Source: Chimonanthus salicifolius (lineage: Eukaryota; Streptophyta; Magnoliopsida; Laurales; Calycanthaceae). Taken from it: a DNA stretch of 64,000 bases. How positions within the stretch are numbered: position 1 is the first letter of the stretch; each line of letters opens with the position of its first letter. Location of the stretch: assembly GCA_013350335.1 (NCBI GenBank), contig CM023532.1:90461383-90525382 (forward strand), in the 5' to 3' direction. Below the pieces are notes generated by a model, which saw only the letters and a list, made by a program, of their open reading frames with translations, was not told the DNA's origin and did not search any database. Below, piece after piece: positions 1-10,981 of the stretch. Position numbers and translations under genes: made by a program.

Positions 1-3000
1 TCCTACGCTTGGCTCCCGTCGTGTCCTTCGTTTCCGCCATCTCCTGCGTCAGCGGCTAGGGTAGAAGTAATGCGCTAGACAACGCGCCCAGTAGGACTCC
101 GAGTAGGGCTAACACATGGATTAGTGATAACAAGCACAAAGGAAATAATATAATGAAAAACCATAAAATGAATGCCATGCCATGGGTGTTTTATGTCATG
201 AGTCCTACCCATCATCCATACCATCATGATGCCATATCCCCCTTGATGGAAAAGCCTCATCAAGATATAAACAATCACCAATTATCCCCCTTGATGGCGA
301 GGCCTCATCAAGGTGTCCCCATGTTTGTTTCTCTATCGTCCAGACGGAGCATGGACTCCGGTTATATCTCAACACAATCAAGATATCCCCATGTTTACTT
401 CTCGGTCGCCCCGACGGAGCATGGACTCCGGTTATAGCGCATCAGGCTATCCCCATGTTCGCTTCTTGGTCGCCCCGACGGAGCATGGACTCCAGTTTCA
501 TTATTTTCCCGCCCATGCCATGCATGAGATGTAGGTGCATTATGCTATGTAATATATATAATTTGTAGCCTTCATATATAATTCATAGCCTAATCATATA
601 AATCATAGCCTGGCAATATGCCATGTAATATATATAAATTATAAAACAAATCATATAAATTACCAAAATAAATCACAGGAACCATCACATAACACGTAAA
701 TCAATGGTTTACAAAAAGGTAGGAATCCTAGCGAATACCGACTAGCATCCCTTTTACGTATCCGTTCCCGAATTCCAGTCGCCGATCGCGCACCGATTGT
801 GATGTGCGGTACCTTATTACATATTAATAATCAGCCCATGTTTTTAACCATTTACGTCCATTAATCATACCTTAGCGGGGTTCGGCCATACCCCATGGCC
901 GAACCTCACTATCTAGGTTTTGTGGGTCCCATTTAGTCCACTAATTATTTCAATCACATGAGTCTAAAACCAGCCATCCTAGGCTTCATAGAACCACACA
1001 TAAGGTCATCTTTAAAGTTTTTAAGTCTATGATCATCCCCCATGGGGTTCTTCATTTTGGCCATTATTTACGGTTTTGCCACTACCTCTTTTCCATGGTT
1101 AATCACTCACTTAACCATGTACATTTTTGTTCATAACTGATCCATACACTCAAATCCATTAGTGACCCATTTAATCAAGCCATAACATCATTAAAACAAC
1201 CCTTTTTCTTAACTTAATCCTCATTAATTAAACACATACATAAATCCCTCCTTAGCCCATAAAAATGACTTATAATTAAATCATCATTCTTAGCCACATC
1301 TTGAGTTCATAATTGATCCATCAACCATGTCATAAGATCATTAACATCAGCCATTTAATTAACCTAATCCTTGTTCATTTAAACACATATATAGTCCCAT
1401 ACTTAGCCCATCAATTGTCTTGTAAAATGGGTCATGGGTTCGGCCATACACCATGGCCGAACCCATGATGTCTTTCTCCCCATTTTTCTTGGATCCACCA
1501 TAATTCTTTCCATGAGGAGATTTCATCAAACATTTAAATCACCCATTTGATCAACATTAGGTTCATCTCTTGAGCCCTTCAAAACTACTAACATTCCCCA
1601 TCATTTTTTCCATATTTTACACCCCTTAGCATTACAAATACATCACCATAAGGTTCAAAAGCATTTCATCCATAAAATCTCTCCATGGTTTTGTTTTTTA
1701 AAAACATTATTTCCATCCCTTTAAAACCTTATTTATAATACTTAAAATCTATTTAAAGACAATGCACCTTCTCCATCATTTCTATAATTTTACACCCATT
1801 AAATCCACCACTTCATCACCATAGGGTTGGCCATACACCATGGCCGAACCAATGATTCATGGTTCATTCTTTTCCACCACTTTTGAGGCCATTAAAAATC
1901 ATTAATATCCTCCATAATTTTTCTTCATTAAAACTCTTTAAACTTCACAAACATTTACTCATTAACACCTTAAAATCATGAATCACCCTTCCATGGTTTT
2001 GATCTTAAAAACCCCATTTAAATTTACTTAATTACTCACCATGATTCCTTCCAAAAATCACACACATCCATGCTTAAATAAATTTTTAATATATATTGTC
2101 CTTAATGCATCTTCTCCTTTTCCTTCCCTAATTTACCCATTTAGGGTTTGTCCACTTTTTCATCCTTTCATTGGATGGATTTGAGATCCAACGCCCATGA
2201 CAATTTGGCCACCATTAAATCCAAGAAGAATGGACCCCAAATCTTAGACCTTAACAAAATCCAACCTCTTGTTTAGAAATACTTACAATCCGACGGCTCC
2301 TCCGACTTTTCCTTTTCTCCACTTGAACCCTTAGCCTTTCTCTTCTCTTCTTCTCCTTGATTGGTCGGCCAAGATGAGCTTGATCAATGGTATCCCCAAT
2401 GCTTGGGTTCGGCCAACATGGGGTGTGTTTGAGAGAGGGAGAGGAGGAGAGGATAAGAAAAATGTCTAGCCTCCTTGGTCTTGAGGTGGTGATGGTTGGC
2501 CAAACTTGATCTTTCCTTTCTTCTCTTCTTCTCTTCTAAGTTTTCTTTTTTTCTTCTCCTTGGAGGTGAGGGACGACAATGAGAGAGCAAGAGAGGGAGA
2601 AAGTGAAATGAGAATGGGATTTGAGAGATGAGATGAAAACCATCACCTTTTGGTTGCTTAAGTTATACTCAACCATTAATTTTCCCACCAACCACATGGG
2701 CGAATGTGCATTAGTGGTGGTGGTTGGGATAAAACCACCACCCTAAGCACATGGTTTATTTTGTGTTTCTTTGGGTGGTTTTGTCTTCCAACTTTGACCA
2801 TTTGACCACCATTTGATTAGATTAATTAATTAATTAATTGGATCATTACTTAGGTTAATTAATTCCCACTTAACCTAATTCCACTTTCTTAAATTCCTTC
2901 CATATATCCACCCATGGTTGACCAATTCAACCATGGTGGCCGGCCCCACTAATTCTTAGTCCACACGCCACCTCACTTGGTGAGGTGGAGGTGGGTCCCA

Positions 3001-3374
3001 ATCGGCCATGTCACCTTGGTCAATTCATCACCAACTTAGGTGATTTAAATTTAATCCATTTTCAACTACTTGGATCACCATTGGGCCATGGCCCAATTAC
3101 ATTTATTTCTTCCCTGTTTACCTTAGAGTTTACATCATCTTGATCCATTGGGTCCCAAATGGGTATTGGGCCCAATTTGACCATCCTTGGCCCAATTGAC
3201 CATCGTTAACCCAATTAAGTGAACTCATTCTAATCCATGGCCCATTGGACCACACTTGGGCCTTTGTCCAAATTTTGATCCATTCACCATTTATTCCATC
3301 GAATTTCCAAATTTCCATCATTAAAATAAATAATATCCACATTTACACTGATTTAAAAAGTCCGAGCTATTACA
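1..3374 (-). repeat. E1 3' LTR (partial)
   Basis: Homologous along its length to 18641..21966, so it is the second LTR of E1 with its outer end cut off by the window. It ends ATTACA directly before the polypurine tract. It contains three tandem units at 317..494, palindromes of the GGTTCGGCCAT/ATGGCCGAACC type near 870, 1438 and 1827, a palindromic GGTAGGAATCC block near 718, and a CATGGTTGACC/CAACCATGG palindrome near 2912. Short open frames inside it (e.g. 153..437, 2384..2590) are not shared as proteins between copies and are not genes. Confidence 0.9.
317..494. repeat. ~60-bp tandem repeat in E1 3' LTR, three copies
   Basis: Each unit runs from CCCCATGTTTG through TCGGTCGCCCCGACGGAG to GGACTCCGG, and can form small hairpins (GTCG/CGAC). 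The partner LTR carries only two units (18957..19070). E3 has three in each LTR, E7 two and E5 one, so the number changes quickly. Confidence 0.85.
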
Positions 3375-3390
3375 ATACAATCCTCTTTTA
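3375..3390 (-). other. E1 polypurine tract
   Basis: Read on the minus strand this is AAAAGAGGATTGTAT, directly upstream of the 3' LTR. This is where plus-strand priming occurs in an LTR retrotransposon. E3 and E4 have a similar tract in the same place (29704 and 46558). Confidence 0.8.
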
Positions 3391-3472
3391 AAATTTTCGT
3401 TCTGGAAATTTTAGCGAAGTAGAGGTTCAAAACAACTCATACAAAGAGCTCTAGATGAGCGGCTCTCATTTT

Positions 3473-3934
3473 TTATTCAAGTTCCCAGGTGGCTTCCTCA
3501 TTGCCATGTCGTTCCCATACCACCTTGACCAACTGAATAACGCGGTTCTGCAACACTCTTTGTTCTCTCCCGATCACTCTGATTGGCTTCTCCACATACG
3601 TCACGTCACTTTGCACATCAACGTCTTGCACGCTCAGGACATGTGAAGGATCAGGGTTGTACTTCCTCAACATGTACACATGGAACACATCATGTAAAGA
3701 TGATAACTGTGGAGGGAGCGCTAACTGATAAGCTGGCGCCCCCCCCCCCCCAACCCTCTTCAGGATTGGAAACGGTCCCACAAATCTAGGCGACAGTTTA
3801 CCCTTCTTCCCGAATCTCATGTGTCCCTTCCATGGTGAGACTTTTAAAAACACCAAGTCTCCCACCTCAAACTCGAGGAACCTTCTCCTCTTGTCGGCAT
3901 AGCTCTTCTGACGGCTCTGCGCAGTGAGTAAGTG
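3473..3934 (-). pseudogene. E1 integrase C-terminus with chromodomain-like tail (broken)
   Basis: The translation shows the GDLVFLKVSP and KGKLSPRFVGPF blocks of the gypsy integrase C-terminal region, then HDVFHVYMLRKY, and ends in EEATWELE, the end of a group-II-type chromodomain-like motif. It is in the same frame as the integrase core to its right but is separated from it by a TAA at 3935. A run of about a dozen C bases near 3740 adds three residues compared with E3 without shifting the frame. A stop replaces a sense codon about eleven residues before the end seen in E3. In the family this tail is thought to steer integration to chromatin; here it is non-functional. Confidence 0.85.
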
Positions 3935-4498
3935 TTACCGTATCAACTTGATCTGCGCTGTAGACTCCGCAACCAACTCCGGTCCAATCAGCGCAGGCTC
4001 ACCTGCCTCTGTCCAACATACTGGCGATCTACACTGCCTACCATAGAAGGCCTCAAACGGAGCCATCTGGAGGTTTGCCTTGTAACTGTTATTGTAACAG
4101 AACTCCACTAGTGGCAAATGATCCTCCCATCTGCCCTTGAAGTCTAGCATGCATGCTCTCAACATATCCTCCAGAGTCTGTATCGTCCTCTTTGACTGTC
4201 CATCAGTCTGTGGATGGAATGCTGTGCTAGTCAGTACATCCGTCCCCAAAGCCGACTGCATGCCTTGCCATACTCTGCCGGTGAATCGACCATCCCTGTT
4301 GGACACAATAGTCCGGGGAATACCATGTAGTCTGATGATATCCCAGATGTACCATCGACCTAAAGTCTCCGATGAATCTGTCATTTTGATGGGAAGGAAA
4401 TGCGCAGACTTAGTCAACCGGTCCACCACAACCCATATCGCATCGTTGCCCTTTGATGACCTTGGCAATCCTGTTACGAAGTCCATGGATATGTGCTC
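3935..4498 (-). pseudogene. E1 integrase catalytic core (broken)
   Basis: The core begins [15 protein letters not shown] and keeps the first catalytic Asp ([12 protein letters not shown]). The second catalytic Asp, in the usual SDRD motif, is Asn (codon at 4298..4300). The catalytic Glu 36 residues further on is Lys (codon 4190..4192, QSKRT instead of QSERT). This core therefore could not join DNA strands. It is bounded by a TGA at 4499, where relatives have Trp, and a TAA at 3935, where relatives have Gln. No frameshift occurs within it. The Asn is shared with E3; the Lys is not. Confidence 0.9.
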
Positions 4499-5506
4499 TC
4501 ACTTCCACTCTGGCACTGGCAAGGGTGCAAGTAAACCTGGTGGTTTCTGATGTTCCGCCTTAACTTGCTGACAAGTTAAACAACGAGCAACAAACTCTGC
4601 CACATTTTTCTTGAGTCCACGCCACCAATAGTGTCTCTTAAGATCATGATACATCTTGGTGCTGCCCGGATGGATAGAGAGCTTGGTTTGGTGTGCTTCA
4701 ATCAACAACTCTCTTCTGCAGCTCTTAGGCACATATGTCCTGCCTCGGAATACAAGACCATGTCCTGGTAGTAATTCCCACTCTGGTACAACCTCACCGG
4801 TAGACATCTTAGCCCATATCTCCTCCACCTCTGGATCTGTCCGTTGTTCCCGTTCAATCTCAGAGACCATGTGGGATCGTATGATCAGGTTATATATGGT
4901 CCCATGATTATTGAGGTAGAGTTTAAACTCTCTAATGGTATTCAATACCTCCCATTCCGTCTTGATCAAGCTGGCTACTGTCGCATGTGACATGCGGCTG
5001 AGGGCATCCGCCACCTTGTTCGCCTTGCCCGGATGATACCAAAGTGCAAACTCATAATCCGCCAGATATTTCATCCATCTGCGCTGTCTCATGTTGAGTT
5101 CCTTTTGATCAAATAAGTACTTCAGGCTCTTGTGATCTGAGAACACCTCAAACTTCTCACCACAAAGGTAGTGTCTCCAGCTTTTGAGAGGGAAAACCAT
5201 TGCTGCTAGTTCTAGATCATGTGTGGCGTAATAGCGTTCATGAATTTTTAACTGTCTTGATCCGTACGCCACCGTACGATTGCCTTGACTGACTGCACAC
5301 CCCATCCCCTCACCTGAGGCATCACAGTACACCTCATAATTTCTACCTCTTTCCGGTAATATCAAAATAGGAGCGGTTGTAGGCCTCTCCTTTAGTTCCT
5401 CGAATCTCCGATTGCACAGATCCAACCACTCAAATTTAACTCCTTTCTGAGTGAGTCGGGTAAGTGGAGCTGCAATCTTGGAGAAGTCCATGATGAATTT
5501 CCTGTA
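4499..5506 (-). pseudogene. E1 RNase H and integrase zinc-binding region (broken)
   Basis: The fragment starts at the connection region ([14 protein letters not shown]). It continues through RNase H with the first catalytic Asp in [10 protein letters not shown] and the DHKSLKYLF and ADALSR motifs, and ends with an intact H-H-C-C zinc-binding domain (HQTK...[11 protein letters not shown]...CLTCQQVK). It is in frame with the reverse transcriptase to its right, separated only by a TAA at 5507, and with the integrase core to its left, separated by TGA at 4499. RNase H would remove RNA from the hybrid during reverse transcription; the HHCC domain assists integration. Confidence 0.9.
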
Positions 5507-6784
5507 TTAACCGGCCAATCCCAGAAAACTGCGGATCTCCGTCACATTCGTCGGGGCTTTCCACTCCTTTACTGCCGCTACTTTAGCCGGGTCCACGGCT
5601 ATACCTTCCTCCGATATAATGTGCCCCAAGAAGTTGACCTCAGATAGACAGAACTCACACTTGCTGCCTTTGGCATACAACTGGTTCTTCCTCAAGGTGT
5701 CCAAGACTATCTGCAAGTGCTCGGCATGTTCCTCCTGATTCTTAGAATAAATCAGGATGTCATCAATAAATACGATCACAAATTGGTCCAAGTAAGGACG
5801 GAAGATCCTGTTCATCAAATCCATGAACACAGCCGGTGCATTTGTAAGTCCAAATGGCATGACTACATACTCATATAAACCATATCGTGTCCTGAAATCT
5901 GTCTTTTCTATATCCTCCTCTCTAACCCGGATTTGATGGTATCCGGACATCAGATCAATCTTGGAGAAGTGAGAGGAACCCCTAAGTTGATCAAACAGAT
6001 CATCTATCCTGGGTAGGGGATATTTGTTCCTGACAGTCAGCTGGTTCAATTTTCTATAGTCCACACACATCCGAAGGGTACCATCTTTCTTCTTCACAAA
6101 TAATACTGGGGCTCCCCATGCGGATGTGTTGTTCCGAATAAAACCCAGTCTAAGTAGTTCACCAATCTGCTTCAGCTCGGTCATCTCAGCCGGTGCCATC
6201 CTGTAATGGGGCAATGATACTGGAGCAGCGCCGGGATATAATTTGACCTTGAAGTCTATCTCCCTCTTGGGTGGCAAACAAGGGAGCTCTGTTGGGAATA
6301 CCTCAGCATAATCTGCTACCACCGCTGGAAGTTCAGCCACTAGTGCCCTATCTAATCTGAGGTTGTTCAAGACAAGGTGGTTCAATTCTTCTTGCAGCCT
6401 TCTAGGAATGCCTTGTCTGTCAGCGTGTACCGTATAGCGCTTTCCCTCAGGTGACCAAAATATCACCCTACGAAGATGGCAATCAATATGGGCCTGGAAT
6501 GTAGCCAACCAGTTCATGCCAAATGTAACATCGTACTCAGCCATATCGATTACCAAATAGTTGAACTCGAATCTGAATCCCGCGAGTTCAGTGTTCAATG
6601 CCGTACATATGAGTCCCAAAGATGTGTCTCCGACGGGAGATACAATGGTAAGTGATGTGGACAGGTTTTGTACTAGTGTGCCCATAGCAGATATGAATGC
6701 AGCAGATATAAATGAATGGGAAACTCCAGAATCAAATAATGCAACAGCATAGGAACTACCAACTACGGCCATACCTTGAATCAC
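5507..6784 (-). pseudogene. E1 protease and reverse transcriptase fragment (425 codons open)
   Basis: Residues ~15-30 hold the aspartic protease site [10 protein letters not shown]; the residue after Gly is usually Ala. Further on are YRMAPAEM, the reverse transcriptase fingers ([20 protein letters not shown]), the palm motif MPFGLTNAP and the catalytic FIDDILIYS. The fragment ends in the connection region at a TAA where relatives have a Tyr codon. Protease and reverse transcriptase residues are otherwise intact. This region follows gag in a single-polyprotein arrangement. Confidence 0.9.
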
Positions 6785-7897
6785 CGAGTGATCTGCCGCT
6801 GCTGGAGGAGCTATTGTAAAAAGTTGTCCCGATCCTGTAGGGTTTGGCGCCCGTCCCTTTGGTTGTAAGTCCTACCTCCTCGTGACTGAGCTGATCTAGC
6901 TGAAGGGCTGAAGGAACCCCCGAAGTGAGAGGATCTGCTGATCTGTGGATACTCCCTCTTGAAGTGACCCTGCTGGCCACACTAATAACAAGTGTTCCCA
7001 CCCCATCGAACCTGAGTGACTGATGCTGATGGGGAGGGCTGATTGGGGCGGAAGCCCCCTGTAAATCCAGTGGAGGGTGAGGGTATGCTAAAGTTCGGGC
7101 GGAACTTCTTGTTGGGTTGAAATGCACCCTGCCCACTCTGCCCTCGGCGGTTGTCAAACCGCACCATCGCATTCAACTCTCTCTCCGCTATAGTGGCCTT
7201 GCTGACCACCTCAGCCAGTGTGGCTGCCTTGAATATTGTCACCTTGGCCCTGATACTTGGCCGAAGTCCCCGTTCAAACTTACGTGCCCTCCGATGCTCG
7301 GTATCCACCATATAATATGCATAGACGGATAGCCTAAGGAATTCCCTATGATATTCTGCCACCGTCATATTGCCTTGTACCAATGACAGAAAGGCTTGAG
7401 TCTGGTGTTCTCTTTTCTCCTCTGGAAAATACTGCTCTAGAAAGGTAGCTGGGAACCCTTCCCATGTCATGGCAATCCTCTGCCCTTCCGGCACAAGTGC
7501 TTGCTGCTTTTCTACAACCTCCCTTCAATTACCGGCATCCTCGATCAGCTGAGCTATAGCCAGTAAGATCCTATCAGCATGACCGGAAATCTGAAGCAGA
7601 TTCAAGATCTGAGTGATCTTTTTCAACCAGTGCTCTGGTCCAACAGCCCCATCTTTTCCCCTGAAGTAGGGAGGGCGCTATTGCTTGAAATCTCTAACCA
7701 TGTTCTAGTTGTTGGAGTCGCTGGTGGTCGCATTCCCATTCAGGTGCTGTTACAGGACAGAAGTGACCACTGCTTGAACCAATTTTTTCAACTCGGGAGG
7801 CACAACCGGCAGGTTCACACTATTCTGTCCCTCCTCCTGATGGGGTGGCCGTACCTCCTCTTCCTGACGAGGTTCGGGTTCTTCTCTTTGGAGGCAT
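6785..7897 (-). pseudogene. E1 gag (frameshifted)
   Basis: The ATG at 7897 gives MPPKRRTR, matching the E3 gag start. The frame is lost within ten codons and resumes in another frame with QEEGQNSVN. A second open part (7494..6982) has the gypsy capsid-like gag block ATFLEQYFPEEKRE...LSLVQGNMTVAEYHREF. A single zinc knuckle near 6950-7000 reads C-x2-C-x4-H with Tyr at the last position in place of Cys (codon 6949..6951), preceded by a stop. Three frames are used, so no gag protein could be made. Gag would form the virus-like particle and bind the RNA. Confidence 0.85.
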
Positions 7898-8492
7898 TTT
7901 CCTAAGTCATTGAAAAACATTTATCGACTTAGTTCCTTTTCAAATTGGTGGGGGGGGGGTGTAACACCCCATCCCGAAACGGGCGTGTTACTACCGATAC
8001 TAAACCGAGATATCACACATTCCAAACTACCGACATATTTTTTTTTCTAAACATCAACAACCATAATAGAAAAAGAGATGCCATAAGTTCAGTTAACACG
8101 ACAGTGCAATAGGTGGCTAGTACAGTCATCCACAACGATAAACAATATCCAAAATAAACACAAGGTTCTTTCTAATTAATAAAGGAAGGTAATTAAGCAG
8201 TCCGAAAGCATCATCGCCTAAGCCTGGTCTTGGGACCCGCTGGATCCCGCATCCATCGAGCCACCTGAAAGGCAAGGGGGTGAGTACTTCATACTCAGCA
8301 AGGGAACACATACATATAATCACACAACATATATCACACACTGCATATCTACCACCAAGGAATAACAAAGATCCACGTACATGGTCCCAACACAACACGC
8401 ACTCGACCCACCGTATGGGCCATTCGGTAGGTACTCAATCTGGCCCACGACCACCTTATCTAAACAACCTCAATCCCTTAACCAATGAGCAG

Positions 8493-8790
8493 GCGAGCAC
8501 ATCCTCAGCCCATTCGGTCATCTAGATATCACAACTAAACCGGCGGGAGCTGTCCCTCACCGCTCCGTCCCTCGACCTAGGCGAGCACCTCCTCAGCCTA
8601 CTCGGTCACACGAGGGTTACAACCCATGTCAGCGGGAGCTGCCCCTCACCGCTTCGTCCCTCGACCTAGGCGAGCACATCCTCAGCCTACTCGGTCACAC
8701 AGGGATCACAACTCATACCAGCGGGAGCTGCCCCTCACCGCTTCATCCCTCGACCCAGGCGAGCACCTCCTCAGCCTACTCGGTCACACA
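8493..8790. repeat. 89-bp tandem repeat in E2 3' LTR, about 3.4 copies
   Basis: Units begin GCGAGCAC at 8493, 8581, 8670 and 8759. Each carries TCCTCAGCCTACTCGGTCAC and GCGGGAGCTGCCCCTCACCG. The other LTR has the same array with the same copy number at 15897..16194. Confidence 0.85.
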
Positions 8791-9552
8791 AAGATCATCT
8801 CATTCATTCCACCTTTGGGTATCGGAACTACAACAGGCTTCTAAGGTTACCTTGGGTGAACCAACCTTCAGCCCGATGGCCTATCAAGGGTTGACACGAC
8901 TACTTCCCCAACGGATCCCTATTCCCCACATCCAATCACAAGGCGGTACACATCCCTTCACGCATTCGCCGCGTGGCCCCACATAACCCTAATGTTACTT
9001 AATGTCCAAGCCCCTCCGACATTCCACACATCCGACAAATGCATGAATGATTAACAATAGGCATATGCAAGTACAAGTAATAATAGACATATTCTCAATG
9101 AAGCGACATCGAATTCTAGACGATCAGGTATACTACAGTCTACCATATACTAGCATGTTGATATTTCATCATGTTGTCAATCAATCGCATCCAAATTACT
9201 TAATCATGCATAACTGGTATAACATCAAGTTCATCTATCATTCTCACATCATTATCGGACGCGGATACACAGAGTGGTCCCCTCACCGCATACTTATCTG
9301 AACGGTTCCCTTGCCGAGCGGTAGAACTAGATATAAGGGGTCCCATTCTGCGCATTCCGCATCCACATAATTCGAAGATAAATAAATGCAGAAATGTGTA
9401 TGCTAAAAGTGTGTTAGTTCCCTCACCGGTGTGCGTTTGAAAATTAATCGCGAGAAGGCGGGTCCGTTGGTTTGAAGGGGGCTCGATCTGAAGAGATAAG
9501 AGCACAGAATAAGTAAAGGAGATAAAACAGGCTAAACTAAGCTCGAACTGAA

Positions 9553-9800
9553 AAATGGGCCCGAACTGGGCCGGGCCTAAAATCGGGCCCGAATGGGCCG
9601 GGCCTGAAACTGGGCCGGGCCCAAAGCTGGGCTGGGCCTGGAACTGGCCCGAGCCCAAAACCGGACCGGGCCGAGCTGGGTCAAGGGCGAGCCGAGCCGG
9701 GCCCGGCTCAGCGGGGCCCACACTCGAACTCAGCTGAGCCAACTCGGCTGCTCAGCTGAGCCAACTCAGCTGCTCAGCCGAGTTGACTCGGCTGCCCAGC
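9553..9800. repeat. GGGCC / GCTGAGC-rich repeats in E2 3' LTR
   Basis: Degenerate ~20-bp units built on CTGGGCCGGGCC fill 9553..9720. They are followed by short inverted units (CAGCTGAGCCAACTCGGCTG) to about 9800. The region is strongly GC-rich and palindromic. The same array lies at about 16957..17204. Confidence 0.75.
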
Positions 9801-10159
9801 CGGAGGGGAAAGAGGAAGAGGGGAAAAAAAACGCCGGAAAGAGAGGAAGAAGAAGGAAGAGGGAAAACCGAAGGGGGTCGGGAAAATCCATCGAAAAACC
9901 GGGTAAAATCAGAGGGAAATCGGAGAGAGGAAAGGAAAAGTCGATGAAAACCGAGGTGGGCTCGGGGAAGAGGGAAAAACCGACGGGAAAAGGGAAGGTG
10001 GAAGAGGAGGGGAAGAAGATACCCCGGTCGGGCGGTGACGGCGGCTCCGAGACGCCGGTCGTCGGGGCGAAGGGTAGAGAGAGCCGGAAAACGAGGGAAG
10101 AACCAGGGAGAGGGAGAAGACGGGCGGCCGAGAGGGAGAAAGAGGAGGCAGCAGCAGGG

Positions 10160-10197
10160 CGCCGCGGCACTGTAGCTGCGTGCTACAGTGCGCGGCG
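10160..10197. repeat. Strong hairpin in E2 LTR
   Basis: A ~16-bp stem with arms around GCACTGTAGC and GCTACAGTGC, extended by CGCCGCG/CGCGGCG, around a 5-base loop. It lies ~220-260 bases inside the 5' end of the LTR in the coding sense. The identical structure is at 17564..17601. Confidence 0.75.
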
Positions 10198-10418
10198 AAG
10201 AGGATGCTTTTAAGGGGAGGGTTTAGGGTTTCACTCTTTCTGTTTTTTTTTTTTTTTTTTTTTTTTTTTGACAAGGTATTAACTAGTTTAAATTACTAAA
10301 ATGCCCCTTCGAGCTTCTAAGCTCGGGGTCGGGCGAGACAAGGCCTACAACAGGATTCATCCCCTCCCCACTGCTACTGAGACCCTAAAATCCCGAAAAA
10401 TCGGGTCGGGTCGCTACA

Positions 10419-10436
10419 ACCTACCCCCCTTTAAGC
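10419..10436 (-). other. E2 polypurine tract
   Basis: On the minus strand this reads AAAGGGGGGTAGGT directly upstream of the 3' LTR, the standard site of plus-strand priming. The gag-pol stop codon (10421..10423) lies inside it. Confidence 0.85.
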
Positions 10437-10981
10437 AATTTCGTCCCCGAAATTACGCCAAAAGTCATACCTCGATCCTCGAAGAAACCCGGATATTTTT
10501 TCCGCATCGATGATTCCAGCTCCCAAGTCGCTGTCTCTCTCCCTCTACGCTTCCAAATCACCAGAACCTTAGGAATAGTCTTGCCACGGAGCACCTGCTG
10601 TATTCTATCCTTGATCTGCACAGGACCTTCGTCGAAACCGACATCCTCGCTAAGGTCCACGTCATCCCAGTTAAGCACATGCGACGGGTCCGGCTGATAC
10701 TTTCGAAGCATGGAAACATGGAAAACATTGTGCACCCTAGCGAGTTGCGGCGGAAGGGCAATCCTGTAAGCCACCTCCCCGACTCTCTCCAGCACCTCAA
10801 AGGGCCCAATAAACCGTGGTGACAGCTTTCCTTTCCGCCCGAACCTTTGAACTCCAGGGCGGGGCGAGACTCTGAGAAAGACATGATCGCCCACGGCAAA
10901 CTCCAGTGGCCTCCTCCTGCGATCTGCATAACTCTTCTGTCGGCTCTGGGCAGTCAACAACCTCTGCCTGATGAGTTTGAC
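10421..10981 (-). CDS. E2 integrase C-terminus with chromodomain-like tail (after in-frame stop)
   Basis: This continues the gag-pol frame after the TAA at 10982..10984. Visible blocks are QSRQKSYADRRRRPLEF, GDHVFLRVSP, KGKLSPRFIGPFEVL, HNVFHVSMLRKYQPDPSHVL, and a chromodomain-like end with VLVIWKRRGRETATWELES. The end is at 10421. Because the frame is unbroken apart from one codon, this part is either lost from the protein, made by read-through, or separated from the rest only by an assembly error. In the family this domain binds DNA and may direct integration to heterochromatin. Confidence 0.85.
   Translation of the reverse strand, partial: VKLIRQRLLTAQSRQKSYADRRRRPLEFAVGDHVFLRVSPRPGVQRFGRKGKLSPRFIGPFEVLERVGEVAYRIALPPQLARVHNVFHVSMLRKYQPDPSHVLNWDDVDLSEDVGFDEGPVQIKDRIQQVLRGKTIPKVLVIWKRRGRETATWELESSMRKKYPGFFEDRGMTFGVISGTKLLKGG

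Larger units (their letters stand above)
7960..10418 (-). repeat. E2 3' LTR
   Basis: Matches 15364..17822 almost base for base at a constant offset of 7404. It holds an 89-bp tandem repeat, a GGGCC-rich array, a purine-rich stretch (9790..10150) and a T run near 10242..10269. It should hold the element's promoter and polyadenylation signals, but I cannot place a TATA box with confidence. Small open frames in it are not genes. Confidence 0.95.

Noticed and set aside
8126..9301. Identical small open frames in both E2 LTRs (e.g. 8280..8525 and 15684..15929)
   Set aside because: Identity reflects the youth of the LTR pair, not protein selection; they translate the 89-bp repeat and flanks.
9766..10274. 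Overlapping 121-134-codon frames on the minus strand in the E2 LTR (repeated at 17179..17678)
   Set aside because: Low-complexity Pro/Ser/Phe/Leu translations of a purine-rich tract. They are duplicated only because the LTR is duplicated, and no domain is visible.
10421..10960. A separate third gene or env-like frame downstream of E2 pol
   Set aside because: It is in the same frame as gag-pol, separated by a single stop, and is plainly the integrase C-terminus.
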